Positions 43,785 to 54,110 of a stretch of 64,000 bases of DNA are shown one piece after another. The notes beneath the pieces were generated by a model, which was given only the letters and a program-made list of their open reading frames with translations, was not told the origin of the DNA and made no database searches. A program made the translations under genes and the position numbers. The stretch comes from Channallabes apus (lineage: Eukaryota > Chordata > Actinopteri > Siluriformes > Clariidae). Position 1 is the first letter of the stretch, and every line of letters begins with the position of its first letter. The stretch spans positions 1,258,001 to 1,322,000 of the forward strand of contig CM060112.1 in NCBI GenBank assembly GCA_030522415.1, written 5' to 3'.

Positions 43785-45251
43785 TTATATTAGTAGGTGA
43801 GATAGGGGTATTAGTAGGTGAGAGAGGGGTATTAGTAGGTGAGATAGGGGTATTAGTAGGTGAGAGAGGGGTATTAGTAGGTGAGAGAGGGGTATTAGTA
43901 GGTGAGAGAGGGGTATTAGTAGGTGAGATAGGGGTATTAGTAGTTGAGATAGGGGTATTAGTAGGTGAGAGAGGGGTATTAGCAGGTGAGATAGGGGTAT
44001 TAGTAGTTGAGATAGGGGTATTAGTAGGTGAGAGAGGGGTATTAGTAGGTGAGAGAGGGGTATTAGTAGGTGAGATAGGGGTATTAGCAGGTGAGAGAGG
44101 GGTATTAGTAGGTGAGAGAGGGGTATTAGTAGGTGAGATAGGGGTGTTAGCAGGTGAGAGAGGGGTATTAGCAGGTGAGATAGGGGTATTAGTAGGTGAG
44201 ATAGGGGTATTAGCAGGTGAGAGAGGGGTATTAGTAGGTGAGAGAGGGGTATTAGTAGGTGAGATAGGGGTGTTAGCAGGTGAGAGAGGGGTATTAGCAG
44301 GTGAGATAGGGGTATTAGTAGGTGAGATAGGGGTATTAGTAGGTGAGATAGGGGTATTAGTAGGTGAGATAGGGGTATTAGCAGGTGAGATAGGGTTATT
44401 AGCAGGTGAGATAGGGTTATTAGCAGGTGAGATAGGGGTATTAGCAGGTGAGATAGGGTTATTAGTAGGTGAGATAGGGGTGTTAGTAGGTGAGATAGGG
44501 GTATTAGTCGGTGAGATAGGGGTATTAGTAGGTGAGATAGGGGTATTAGTCGGTGAGATAGGGGTATTAGTAGGTGAGATAGGGGTATTAGTAGGTGAGA
44601 TAGGGGTATTAGCAGGTGAGAGAGGGGTATTAGCATGTGAGATAGGGGTATTAGTAGGTGAGATAGGGGTATTAGTAGGTGAGAGAGGGGTATTAGCAGG
44701 TGAGAGAGGGGTATTAGTAGGTGAGATAGGGGTATTAGTAGGTGAGATAGGGGTATTAGCAGGTGAGAGAGGGGTATTAGCATGTGAGATAGGGGTATTA
44801 GTAGGTGAGATAGGGGTATTAGTAGGTGAGAGAGGGGTATTAGTAGGTGAGAGAGGGGTATTAGTAGGTGAGATAGGGGTATTAGTAGGTGAGATAGGGG
44901 TAGTAGTAGGTGAGATAGGGGTATTAGCAGGTGAGAGAGGGGTATTAGTAGGTGAGAGAGGGGTATTAGTAGGTGAGAGAGGGGTATTAGTAGGTGAGAT
45001 AGGGGTATTAGTAGGTGAGAAAGGGGTATTAGCAGGTGAGATAGGGGTATTAGTAGGTGAGAGAGGGGTATTAGTAGGTGAGATAGGGGTATTAGTAGGT
45101 GAAATAGGTGTATTGGTAGGTGAGATAGGGGTATTAGTCGGTGAGATAGGGGTATTAATAGGCGAGATAGGGGTATTAGTAGGTGAGATAGGGGTATTAG
45201 TAGGTGATAGGGGTATTAGTAGGTGAGATAGGGGTGTTAGGAGGTGAGATA
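43785..45251 (+). repeat. 21-bp minisatellite, about 70 units
   Basis: Unit core GAGATAGGGGTATTAGTAG with two main variants (GAGATAGGG and GAGAGAGGG) and GTAG/GCAG alternation. 21 is a multiple of three, so all frames stay open for long stretches on both strands (heptads VGEIGVL on +, LLIPLSH on -). No start context or conservation supports a protein. Confidence 0.95.
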
Positions 45252-45329
45252 GAATTCTTTTGATTGTGTAAAGCTGTTTTGAGACAAGGTCAATTGTTAA
45301 AAGCGCTATACAAATAAAACTGAATTGAA
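45252..45329 (+). repeat. Second copy of the L2 3' tail
   Basis: AATTCTTTTGATTGTGTAAA through GCGCTATACAAATAAAACTG repeats 43716-43784 with few changes. The two tails flank the minisatellite. Confidence 0.85.
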
Positions 45330-45613
45330 TTGTCTGTAAAAACCCTGTAGATAGTCTTCCTTAGCTAGTTAGTTTTTGTTATGTTGTTAAATTTATGTTG
45401 TCAGGTCAGTCTGTCTTGTCTCTGCTAGCCAGCTAACTAGGCCTCTTAGTTAGCTAGTTTAGTCTTTTTGTTAATTTATGTTGTAAATTTATGTTGCATG
45501 TAGCACCTTGGTCCTGGATGAACGTTATTTGGTTTCACTGTGTACTAACTGTATATGGTTGAAATGACAATAAAAGCCTTTGAACTTGATATTAAAACAC
45601 TGTCTCTGGTAAT
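45330..45613 (+). mobile_element. CR1/L2-type LINE 3' tail, right part
   Basis: Continues the 3' UTR interrupted at 41975. The end GTATATGGTTGAAATGACAATAAAAG is typical of fish CR1/L2-type LINE tails. The family also occurs at 8225-8514. Confidence 0.65.
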
Positions 45614-45627
45614 CACAATGGAAGTAA

Positions 45628-46248
45628 GCCGTCAGGACTTGGTGTATGCAATATTGACAATATACATGGGAATAAAAGAAAAAGGTAAAGAGATTCAACT
45701 CATATGGACTCCAGCCCACATCGGTATTTTAGGAAACGAGAGGGTGGATAAATTAGCCAAACATGCAACAAAAAAAAGATAAAATTGAAGTAAATATAAA
45801 AATGTCAAAGGCTGAGGGGAAAAGTATAGTGTGGAAAGAAGCCGTGAGAGAATGGCAACAGCAGTGGGATAGGGAAATTAAAGGGAGACATTTATATGGC
45901 ATTCAAAATAAAGTTGGAATTGAGAGGAACTGGGGAGGGACAAGAAGAGAAGAAACAGCAATGACAAGATTAAGAATTGGACACAGTAACCTGAATAGTA
46001 CATTATACATTATAGGGAAGCATCCCACCGGATTTTGTGAGGTTTGTCAGACACATGAAACCATAGAACATGTACTTATAAATTGCAGAAGATATGAAGA
46101 AGAAAGGAGAAGAATGATGGAAGAATTAAGAAAAGGTGGACTGGTTGGGACAGAGATAAAAGATATACTGAAAAGTGGGATGAGTGGGCGAGGAAAGAAA
46201 AACATTTGTAACTTCTTAGCTACTACGGGTTTAATGGATAGAATATAA
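45628..46248 (+). pseudogene. I-clade LINE: RNase H end and Cys/His domain
   Basis: The first frame (to 45782) has an RNase H C-terminal motif IQLIWTPAHIGILGNERVDKLAKHA. After a -1-type shift at an A run near 45770, the second frame (45763-46248) has HPTGFCEVCQTHETIEHVLINCRRY, a zinc-binding C-x2-C-x4-H-x4-H-type block. The open frame upstream of 45628 is host DNA. 5'-truncated, dead copy. Confidence 0.8.
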
Positions 46249-46371
46249 GAAGTGGAGAAAATAATCTGGAAATAGAGTGAAGAAACAACTAAAGGAAAAT
46301 CAACCAGAAGGTGGCGGTAGTGCAACACTTACGGATGCAAGCCGCCGTTAAACTCCAAAGAAGAAGAAGAA
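45628..46371 (+). mobile_element. I-clade (Nimb-like) LINE, 3' end
   Basis: Flanked by a perfect 14-bp duplication CACAATGGAAGTAA (45614-45627 and 46372-46385). The 3' end AGAAGGTGGCGGTAGTGCAA ... GCCGCCGTTAAACTCC and (GAA)n tail are characteristic of I/Nimb LINEs of fish. The insertion lies 12 bp upstream of the CTCF-like motif of module copy 3. Confidence 0.85.
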
Positions 46372-46392
46372 CACAATGGAAGTAAATGTACA

Positions 46393-46620
46393 ATCCTCCA
46401 GTAGGTGTCGCTGTGAGCGTTTCGGTCGCGTTCCTCCACACATTCCCAGAAGCAGAAGAAGCCGTGCTGCAGTGTTGCTGATTGATGAGCTGAGCTTCTC
46501 CGACTCTACTAATCATCTTTACATTCCAATATTTCTGACCGGGTTTTACCCCCACAGTTCCATCTGATCCGTTGTGGGTGTATTTGAGGTGGTTAACTGC
46601 GTTCTGCTGTAAAGCTCAAG
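46393..46620 (+). promoter_or_regulatory. Promoter/non-coding exon module, copy 3 (for ZF-D)
   Basis: Almost identical to copy 1 over its whole length, including the CTCF-like CCAGTAGGTGTCGC (46398-46411) and the donor AAG|GTAAGT (46621). The next paralogous acceptor is at 55486 (ZF-D), about 8.9 kb downstream across a cluster of transposons. The assignment to ZF-D is by order only. Confidence 0.55.
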
Positions 46621-46677
46621 GTAAGTTACACTCGGCTAACAGTGGCTCAGTCCTAAATGGGCTTCTACTTCCTATGC

Positions 46678-47100
46678 TAGTGCACTACACAGGCTGGAAC
46701 ATAGTGCTGTTTACCTCACACACACTCTGTAGGGCACTAGAACATAGTGCTGTTTACCTCACACACACTCTGTAGGGCACTAGAACATAGTGCTGTTTAC
46801 CTCACACACTCTGTAGGGCACTAGAACATAGTGCTGTTTACCTCACACACACTCTGTAGGGCACTAGAATATAGTGCTGTTTACCTCACACACACTCTAT
46901 AGGGCACTAGAACATAGTGCTGTTTACCTCACACTCACTCTAGGGCACTAGAACAGTGCTCTTTACCTCACACACACACACACACTCTGTAGGGCACTAG
47001 ATCATAGTGCTCTTTACCTCACACACACTCTGTAGGGCACTAGAACATAGTGCTGTTTACCTCACACACTCTGTAGGGCACTAGAACATAGTGCTGTTTA
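46678..47100 (+). repeat. 43-bp minisatellite in first intron, copy 3
   Basis: About 10 units with the same core. Starts at TAGTGCACTA (46678-46687). Cut at 47100 by the tail of the L2-B LINE. Confidence 0.9.
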
Positions 47101-47231
47101 ATAATAATAATAGATTTTATTTGTAGGCGCCTTTCATGACACTCGAGGACACCTAACACAACATAAAGAATAAATATATAAAAAACAACACAATAGTAAA
47201 GGACAATATACAAGTAATGCAGTGTTAAAAG

Positions 47232-48702
47232 TAGGGCTGGGCGATTTGGCCTAAAATCAAAATCTCGATTAATTGAACATTTTAACTCGATTTCAATTAA
47301 TAAACGATTTTTAAAATTTTTTTGCCGTCATAGTTCACTGACAAGTTTTGTACAGTAAATATGCTCACAAGTGAGAGATTTTTGAATGAAGGCTGCATTA
47401 CTTGATTGATTAATTGAAGGCAACACACACTATCTACTATCTATGATTATTTATTGAACATCAATGTTGAACAACTTAAACTGAAGCCACAAAAATTAAA
47501 CGGTTCATTAAATTACATTTTAAAGTATAGTTTATTAACAAAAACAGATGACAGATTTGTCCTTAAAAATTAAGATACTATAGGCACATGCTCAGAATCT
47601 TTACAAGGCAAAGATTTTTATTAAAAAAAAAAAAATACTTGTTTGTGATGATAAAAAGTATCTTGTGATGATATATTAATGTTTTGAGATTTTTAAACAA
47701 TAATGAGAAACAAACATTTAGACCACACACACTAGGGCTCTTTTTATCCCACAATTAAGAGTTAAATGAAGGCTATTTCACACGGCACCAATAAACTGAC
47801 ATTATGGCTTAAACATGCAATGACAACAAAAATGGAATGAATTATGCAGCTATCAATCTGGGCCAGAACAATTTCACTTTTACTATATAGTTGGGTACCT
47901 GCTGTGTGTTGTATAGTTCATATTTGCTTGGCCAGAATGGTTTAAACCACCAAAATAACGTTTTATTGATAAACTGCGCAGCATTCGGCAACGTGAACAC
48001 TCCCGTTAGTAACGAGGCGAATAAGGAGCTAAACGAATCGGAAGCTGCGAATAAGGAGCTAAACTTCAGCCGCAGAGTGAGACGCTGCGCAATAAGGAGC
48101 CAAACAAACCGGAAGCTGCGAATAAGGAGCTAACTTCAGCCTCGTGTGCTTAGGGGCATCATATCTTTCGCTAGAAAGTTAGAAACGGCCCTGGTTATGT
48201 CCTTGCTCCTTATGGAACACCTTTCATAAAGTGTAATGGCCATGAAAGACGACGCAATTGATATCTGCTTTGGTACAGCCCCACTGCTAACCCTGCTAGT
48301 TGACGGAGTAGCATCGGGCCGCATTTTCATGCTCTGTGTGGTCGTGTGGGTGATGCGTTCATATAACGGAGTTCGTGCTACCTTTTTTGTCGACAATTTC
48401 AACATCTTTGGATAATAACTCGAGGTTAGATTCACTTTTGTCGCTGCTTCCACTCTTTTTTTTTTTTTTTTTTTTTTTGTCGTCCTGGTGTCAAGTTTGC
48501 TTTGCAAAGTGCGGCAGGAAATTAACTTTGACCTCAACGGCACGCGCAAGCTGCACGCTGATTGGTTGTTGTCATGTTGTTCTGCTGTGTGATTAGCTCT
48601 TAGATTAATCCATATCGAGCAAAAAATGTCTATAGCTTTTCATCGTTTTTAAAATCAAATAAATCGCGATTCGATATGACATCGTTTATCGTCCCAGCCC
48701 TA
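47232..48702 (-). mobile_element. hAT transposon with perfect 8-bp TSD
   Basis: The termini TAGGGCTGGGCGATTT and the complement of ATCGTCCCAGCCCTA lie between two exact copies of GTTAAAAG (47224-47231 and 48703-48710). Internal GCGAATAAGGAGCTAAAC-like repeats occur four times at about 48015-48135. A T-rich run of about 24 lies at 48454-48478. Only a transposase fragment is present. Confidence 0.9.
48136..48549 (-). pseudogene. hAT transposase fragment
   Basis: A 137-residue - strand frame; RSKDITRAVSNFLAKDMMPLST matches the segment that follows the BED finger in ZBED-like hAT transposases. The lysine-rich start is an artefact of the T run. No catalytic domain follows, so the element is non-autonomous. 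Confidence 0.6.
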
Positions 48703-48710
48703 GTTAAAAG

Positions 48711-51287
48711 TATGTCTGCCTGAAGAAATGTGTTTTTAAACGGGATTTGAAAACAGAAGTAGAGTTACTATTCCGGATATCAAGAGGTAGTAGATTCCAC
48801 AGGTAAGGGGCAGCGTAGCTAAAGGCTCGACATCCCATGGTTGCCAAATGCATACGAGGAAGAACCAGATTTAGTGACGATGATGATCTCAGGTTTCTAG
48901 AAGGAGTATAAGTTAGGAGAAGATCTGTTAAGTATGACGGAGCCAGGTTATGTAATGCCTTATAAACAAAAACAGAATTTTATAATGTATGCGCTGTTGA
49001 ACAGGAAGCCAGTGTAGCTGTTGAAGAACAGGAGTTATGTGGTCCATTGTAGAAGTTCTAGTTAGTATTCTAGCGGCTGAGTTCTGTACTAACTGTAACT
49101 TGTGTAGGAGTTTTAGGGGAAGACCAAAAAATAAAGCATTGCAATAGTCTATGCGTGTGGTGACGATTTCGTGTACCAGGATAGCAGCGCTCCTCATTGA
49201 GAGGGCCGGACGGAGACGGTTAATGTTTCGGATGTGGTAATACACTGTCCTAGTGGCGCAGTGGGGTAAAGTGCTCGCCCTATCATTCGGAGATCCGGGT
49301 TCGATCCCTGGGTGATGCTGTTTGTCGGCATCAGCCTTCGGAGCTGAGGATTGTGGGTTCGAGTCCCATCTGGGTCACTTAGGGGCAGTGATTACCGACC
49401 AGAAGATCGGCGGTTCAATCCCCAGCTCCACCAGGTTGCCACTGTTGGGCCCTGGGATATGCGAAGAAGGAATTTCACTGTGCTGTAATGTATATGTGAC
49501 AAATAAAGGCTTAACTTAGTGAGTTTATTGATGTGTGCTTCAATGGATATGGTGCTATCAAGGATAACACCCAAGCTTTTAACTTGTGTTGAAGGAGAGA
49601 TTGTAGAACCATCAATACATAAGGAAAAACTACTGGCCTTCGATAGAGTATTTTTAGTGCCCACGAGGAGTATTTCGGTTTTACTACTGTTGAGTTTAAG
49701 AAGATTATTTGAGAACCAAGATTTAATTTCAGCTACTGTAAACAATTTGAAAGAGAAGATGGAGGAAGGTCAGAAGTAGGTTTGGAGGAAATATAGAGCT
49801 GGGTGTCGTCAGCATAACAATGAAATTGGACACCGTATTTCCGGAAAATGTTCCCCAAGGGCAATAAGTAGATGATACAGTAAGGGCCCCAAGACTGATC
49901 CCTGAGGAACTCCTGCAGTGATGGGTAAAGATATAGGTTTGATCTGGCCTAGCTGAACAAATTGAGCGCGGTGAGAGAGATATGAAGAAAACCAAGCCGA
50001 TCTTTCTAATAGGATATTATGGGAGATGGTGTCAAATGCTTAGGTTAAATAAAAAAATAGACAGAAGTCCAGAATCAGCTGCTACCAGAAGATCATTGGA
50101 TCTGACAAGGGCAATCCCGGTACTATGCTGAGGACGGAAACCTGATTGAAATTGTTCATATAAGTTATTAATTGACGGGATTATGTACCTGTGCTGAAAC
50201 ACCAATTTGAAATTGGACGAAAATTATCAAAGTTGTTTGGATCAGCACCTGGTTTCTTGAGTATAGGAGTTATTAATGCAGTTTTAAAGAGATTGGGAAC
50301 GATGCCAGAAGTCAAAGAAGAGTGGATGATCTCAGTGATGAATGGTAAGAGAACCGGAAGACAAACTTTGACTAATTGAGTTGGAAGAGGGTCTAATTGA
50401 CAGGTAGTTGGTTTCGATTTCCGAATAACAGAAGCAATCTCATCAGCTGAAGGTAGTTTAAAAGTAGAGAGAGGAGAGTTGAATACATGTGAAAGAGTGA
50501 AGGAAAAAGGAGCTTGAAGAGGATCAGAACCGAACAGAGATTTATGTATGTTCTCTGTTTTTTTCAGAAAAATAAATGAGTAGTGTGTTACATAGTTCAG
50601 CTGTATGTAATTGTACAGGTAGAGAATTGGGAGGCTTTGAAATGTTTTTAACAACAGTAAAGAGAGTTCTTGTATTACCTTCATTAGATGTGATCAGATT
50701 TAAATTGTACTCGAATTTAGCTGTATTAATAGCGGTTTTGTATTGTTTCATACGGTCAGAATACATTTCTTTGTGAACAACAAGTCAGGTTTTAATACAC
50801 AGACCTTCTAGACGGTGACCTTGAGCTTTTAGCCTACGCAGATCAGATGTAAACCAGGGAGCAGAATTAACAAATGAAACAGTTCTGGATTTTATAGGCG
50901 CATGCATATCAAATGATGAATGTAGCGCTTCATTGTAATGAGAAACCAAACTATCCGGAGTTGCTAAATAGTCTTTCATAAGAAGAGTAGTAAGGTCGGA
51001 TGTAAATTCCATTGTGTCAATGTTCTTAGTATTCCGAAATGTGATGGTACGTCGGTTATTGGGCTAGAATTAAGCAAGCTTTAAAGAAAACCAGAAAATG
51101 GCGGAAAGTATTAGGTCGGACGTGGTGAGACCAACGGGAGTAATACCAGAACAATGAGTGGCCTTTCAGATGAGTTGGAAAATCAGTGTATTGCTGTATT
51201 CCAAAACTGTCAAGACAAGACAAAAAATCCTTCGTGCATCCACTAGATTCATTGTCAACATGTATGTTAAAATCGCCAACCAGAATC
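48711..51287 (-). pseudogene. L2-B ORF2 remnants
   Basis: Right to left: endonuclease block MILVGDFNIHVDN (51289), a linker, RT start (LPTQLVKVCLP, FDNFRPIS near 50230), a post-RT block WFSNNLLKLNSSKTEILLVGT (49745) and the C-terminus [13 protein letters not shown] to [15 protein letters not shown] (49245-48928). At least four frameshifts or stops plus the SINE break it. Confidence 0.75.
49246..49520 (+). mobile_element. Composite tRNA-derived SINE
   Basis: Begins TCCTAGTGGCGCAGTGGGGT (box A) and GGTTCGATCCC (box B), then a second box-B-like GGGTTCGAGTCCC and a third CGGTTCAATCCCC. It ends GAATTTCACTGTGCTGTAATG and TGTGACAAATAAAGG. Inserted in the L2-B coding region between NKLT and YYHIRN. 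Confidence 0.75.
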
Positions 51288-51293
51288 ACATTA

Positions 51294-51384
51294 ATTCAAT
51301 TCAATAAAATTTTGTTTATATAGCGCTTTTAACAATGGTCATTGTCTCAAAGCAGCTTCACAAAAATGAAAGAAAATTTTACCA

Positions 51385-51416
<32 letters not shown>

Positions 51417-53910
51417 AAAATAAATAAAATAATAATAATAATAATTTTAGAAAAGAAAATAATTGAAAGTGTGTATGTGTGAGAAAAATGTGTAGATAAT
51501 AATAATGAGACGAATGAATGAAATGTCTCTGATGAGCAAGCCAAGGGTGACGGCGACGGTGGCAAGGAAAAACTCCCTGAGATGGCATTAGGAAGAAACC
51601 TTGAGAGGAACCAGACTCAACAGGGAACCCATCCTCATTTGGGTGATAACAGATAGAAATGATATAACATCTTGTGTGTTGTGCAGGTGAAAATTCAATA
51701 TGACAGAAATTATTTAAATTGACATGAAGACCAGTTCAGCATAGGGACGAGTCAGTAGGTGCAGAGGGCAGATGAGTTCTGGATCACTGGAAGCACAGGA
51801 GCAGCATGTGTAGCTCCAACCATCATAAAGCTGAATCCAGCTGGAGCTGGTCCTTCTCTGGACGCCTCAGGAACCTCGCAGGGTCTGCCTTTGTCTACTG
51901 AAGCTGGCACAATCTCCCGATGCCTCGGGATGGGTAGAGAAATACAGAACAGATGGGGAGAATTAGCGTAGTTGCCATTCGGGATAGGTGTACTGGAGTA
52001 TGAGATTATGGGATGAGTTATGTGTATGCCAGATTAAAAAGATGCGTCTTGAGTCTACTTTTGAACTGAGAAACCGTGTCTGCTCCCCGAACACTGTCTG
52101 GAAGGCTATTCCAAAGCTTTGGAGCTAAATATGAAAATGCCCTACCCCCTTTTGTAGATTTTGAAATTCTGGGAACTACCAGAAGTCCGGAGCTTTGTGA
52201 TCTTAAGGCGCATGGTGGATTGTAGCGTATCAGAAGACTGGTTAGGTATGTGGGAGCTAAACCATTTAAGGCCTTGTATGTAAGTAATACTATTTTGTAA
52301 TTTATTCTAAACTGAACAGGTAGCCAGTGCAGGGATGATAATATTGGGGTTATATGATCATATTTTCTGGATCTAGTGATAACCCTGGCAGCTGCATTTT
52401 GGACTAACTGAAGCTTGTTTATTGAGGATGCAGGACAACCACCTAGTAATGCATTACAATAGTCCAGTCTGGAGGTCATGAATGCATGAACTAGCTTTTC
52501 TGCATCAGATACGGATAAGATGTTCCTAAGTTTAGCAATATTTCGAAGATGGGAAAAGACTGTTTTTGTGATATTTGAAATGTGATTTTCAAAGGACAAG
52601 TTACTGTCTAATATTACGCCCAGGTCATTTACTGTCGAGCTGGTAGTAACAGTACATCCTTCTAAGCGCAGGCTGAATTGTGAAAGCTGTTGTGTGCTGG
52701 TTGTGTTGTGTTTTGGGCCAATAAGTAATATCTCTGTCTTATCTGAATTTAATAAAATAAAGTTATTGGTCATCCAATCTTTTATGTCCTGGACACAATC
52801 AGTTAATCTAGACAACTTAGGTCTTTCGTCTGGTTTAGTTGAGATATATAATTGGGTATCATCAGCATAACAATGGAAACTAATCCCATGTCTTCTAATG
52901 ATGTTACCCAAGGGAAGCATGTATATTGGGAACAACAGAGGTCCTAAAACTGACCCTTGTGGGACCCCATATTTCACTGGCATTACACCAGACGGTTCTC
53001 CATTTAGATCTACAAAATGGTAGCGATCAGACAGGTATGATCTAAACCATTTTAATGCCTGTCCCTGAATACCTATATAATTTTGTAAGCGATCTATGAG
53101 AATATTATGATCTACAGTGTCGAATGCAGCACTAAGATCGAGCAGGACTAGCAATGAGATGCAGCCTTGGTCTGAAGCTAAAAACAAGTCGTTTGTCATC
53201 TTAACTAGTGCAGTTTCTGTGCTATGATGGGGCCTGAAACCTGACTGAAATTCTTCAAGGATGTTGTTATCCGGCAAGAATGTGCATATTTGAGCTGATA
53301 CTACTTTTTCTAGTATTTTTGATATGAACGGAAGGTTTGAAATCGGTCTGTAATTTATTTCATTCGCGTCCAAATTAGATTTTTTAAGAAGCGGTTTAAT
53401 AACTGCTAACTTGAAAGGTTTAGGGACGTGACCTAGATATAATGAAGAATTAATAATGTTTAGAAGTGGCTCTCCAACCGTAAGCATCACTTCTTTTAAA
53501 AATCTGGTTGGGATTGGGTCTAACAAACACGTTGTTGATTTAGCCGAGGTGATAAGTTTATACAGCTCTTCCTGTCCTATACCTGTAAAGCACTGAAAAT
53601 CTAAATGTGAAGCTATAGGCTGAACTGGATCGTGAGATGCTATTAGAGGTTGAACCTCCGTTATTTTCTTCCTGATATTATTGATTTTTTCATTAAAGAA
53701 GTCCATAAAGTCTTCACTTATAAACTGTGATGGGATACTCTCTGCGGGCATCTTGGGTTTTGTTAGGCGAGCCACTGTACTAAATAAGAACCTGGGATTG
53801 TTTTGGTTTCTTGCTATTAGTTGGCTAAGATGCTCAGTCCTACCAGTTTTTAGAGCCTGTCTATAGCTGCACATACTGTCTTTATACGCAATTCTAAGAA
53901 CTTCTAGTTT
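51294..53910 (-). mobile_element. L2 LINE C1, 5'-truncated
   Basis: The tail TTTATATAGCGCTTTTAACA with ATTCA repeats and 3' UTR (AAAAACTCCCTGAGATGG) match the copy at 58460. The flanks ACATTA at 51288-51293 and 53911-53916 form a 6-bp target duplication. On both sides the L2-B endonuclease frame can be followed briefly, so C1 inserted into L2-B. Confidence 0.85.
52018..53874 (-). CDS. L2 LINE C1 ORF2, open but N-terminally truncated
   Basis: A 618-residue open frame with the complete reverse transcriptase: [50 protein letters not shown] and the catalytic YADD in [13 protein letters not shown], through the C-terminus [12 protein letters not shown]. The endonuclease is missing because the copy is truncated at 53910, so it cannot move by itself. 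No stop or frameshift in the remaining frame points to recent insertion. Confidence 0.88.
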   Translation of the reverse strand: MCSYRQALKTGRTEHLSQLIARNQNNPRFLFSTVARLTKPKMPAESIPSQFISEDFMDFFNEKINNIRKKITEVQPLIASHDPVQPIASHLDFQCFTGIGQEELYKLITSAKSTTCLLDPIPTRFLKEVMLTVGEPLLNIINSSLYLGHVPKPFKLAVIKPLLKKSNLDANEINYRPISNLPFISKILEKVVSAQICTFLPDNNILEEFQSGFRPHHSTETALVKMTNDLFLASDQGCISLLVLLDLSAAFDTVDHNILIDRLQNYIGIQGQALKWFRSYLSDRYHFVDLNGEPSGVMPVKYGVPQGSVLGPLLFPIYMLPLGNIIRRHGISFHCYADDTQLYISTKPDERPKLSRLTDCVQDIKDWMTNNFILLNSDKTEILLIGPKHNTTSTQQLSQFSLRLEGCTVTTSSTVNDLGVILDSNLSFENHISNITKTVFSHLRNIAKLRNILSVSDAEKLVHAFMTSRLDYCNALLGGCPASSINKLQLVQNAAARVITRSRKYDHITPILSSLHWLPVQFRINYKIVLLTYKALNGLAPTYLTSLLIRYNPPCALRSQSSGLLVVPRISKSTKGGRAFSYLAPKLWNSLPDSVRGADTVSQFKSRLKTHLFNLAYT

Positions 53911-54005
53911 ACATTAGGAGACAGAGAACTAATATAAAAACGAAACGCCCATTACCGTAACTGAACGACGGCTCTAGAGACCCGTCAATACAGTACATAG
54001 AAAAG

Positions 54006-54110
54006 ATGGCGTCGGTTTTACCGTATCGATTCGAGCCGGAGTCTGACGATGAAACGGTTGAAGTGGCACATCGACAGGAAACGTTTCAAGGAGCAGGACG
54101 TTTCTCAGTG
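54006..54110 (+). CDS. Candidate first coding exon, PYRFEPE-type protein
   Basis: Thirty-five codons begin MASVLPYRFEPESDDE and run in frame to a strong donor GTG|GTAAGT at 54111. The start PYRFEPE with an acidic continuation resembles the N-terminus of a fish family related to the P2X7 intracellular zinc-binding domain, recalled as family knowledge and not proven. The upstream 90 bp is GC-rich with stops. No later exon is found before ZF-D at 55486, so this may be an orphan exon, a retro- or transposon-carried fragment, or the start of a broken gene. Being so short, it needs an outside match to be trusted. Confidence 0.35.

Larger units (their letters stand above)
41976..45329 (+). mobile_element. 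L2 LINE A3 carrying an internal minisatellite
   Basis: Bounded by an 8-bp duplication TTGTCTGT (41968-41975 and 45330-45337). It holds a 5'-truncated L2 of the A family (RT C-terminus, 3' UTR), its tail, a 1.46-kb 21-bp minisatellite and then a second copy of the L2 tail. The whole is therefore one insertion. Confidence 0.8.
47101..53916 (-). mobile_element. Old L2-type LINE (B) with three nested insertions
   Basis: The - strand LINE tail (TTTATTTGTAGGCGCCTTTC with ATT repeats) starts at 47101. Pieces of ORF2 follow to 51293 (RT C-terminus, RT, endonuclease GDFNIHVDN). Interrupted by a hAT at 47232-48702, a SINE at about 49246-49520 and an L2-C copy at 51294-53910. Many frameshifts make it the oldest layer. 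Confidence 0.75.

Noticed and set aside
43727..45226. 499-residue open frame of VGEIGVL heptads (and a 332-residue frame LLIPLSH on the other strand)
   Set aside because: Both come from a 21-bp tandem repeat in which any stop-free frame stays open. No independent coding signal, and the array lies inside a LINE insertion.
45555..45627. N-terminal part of the RNase H open frame
   Set aside because: It lies outside the LINE, whose 14-bp target duplication ends at 45627; the frame simply continues through host DNA.
49255..49325. Possible tRNA gene
   Set aside because: Box A and box B are present, but the cloverleaf is not supported and the segment continues into a SINE body and tail. The same holds for 58343-58459 and 61836-62038.
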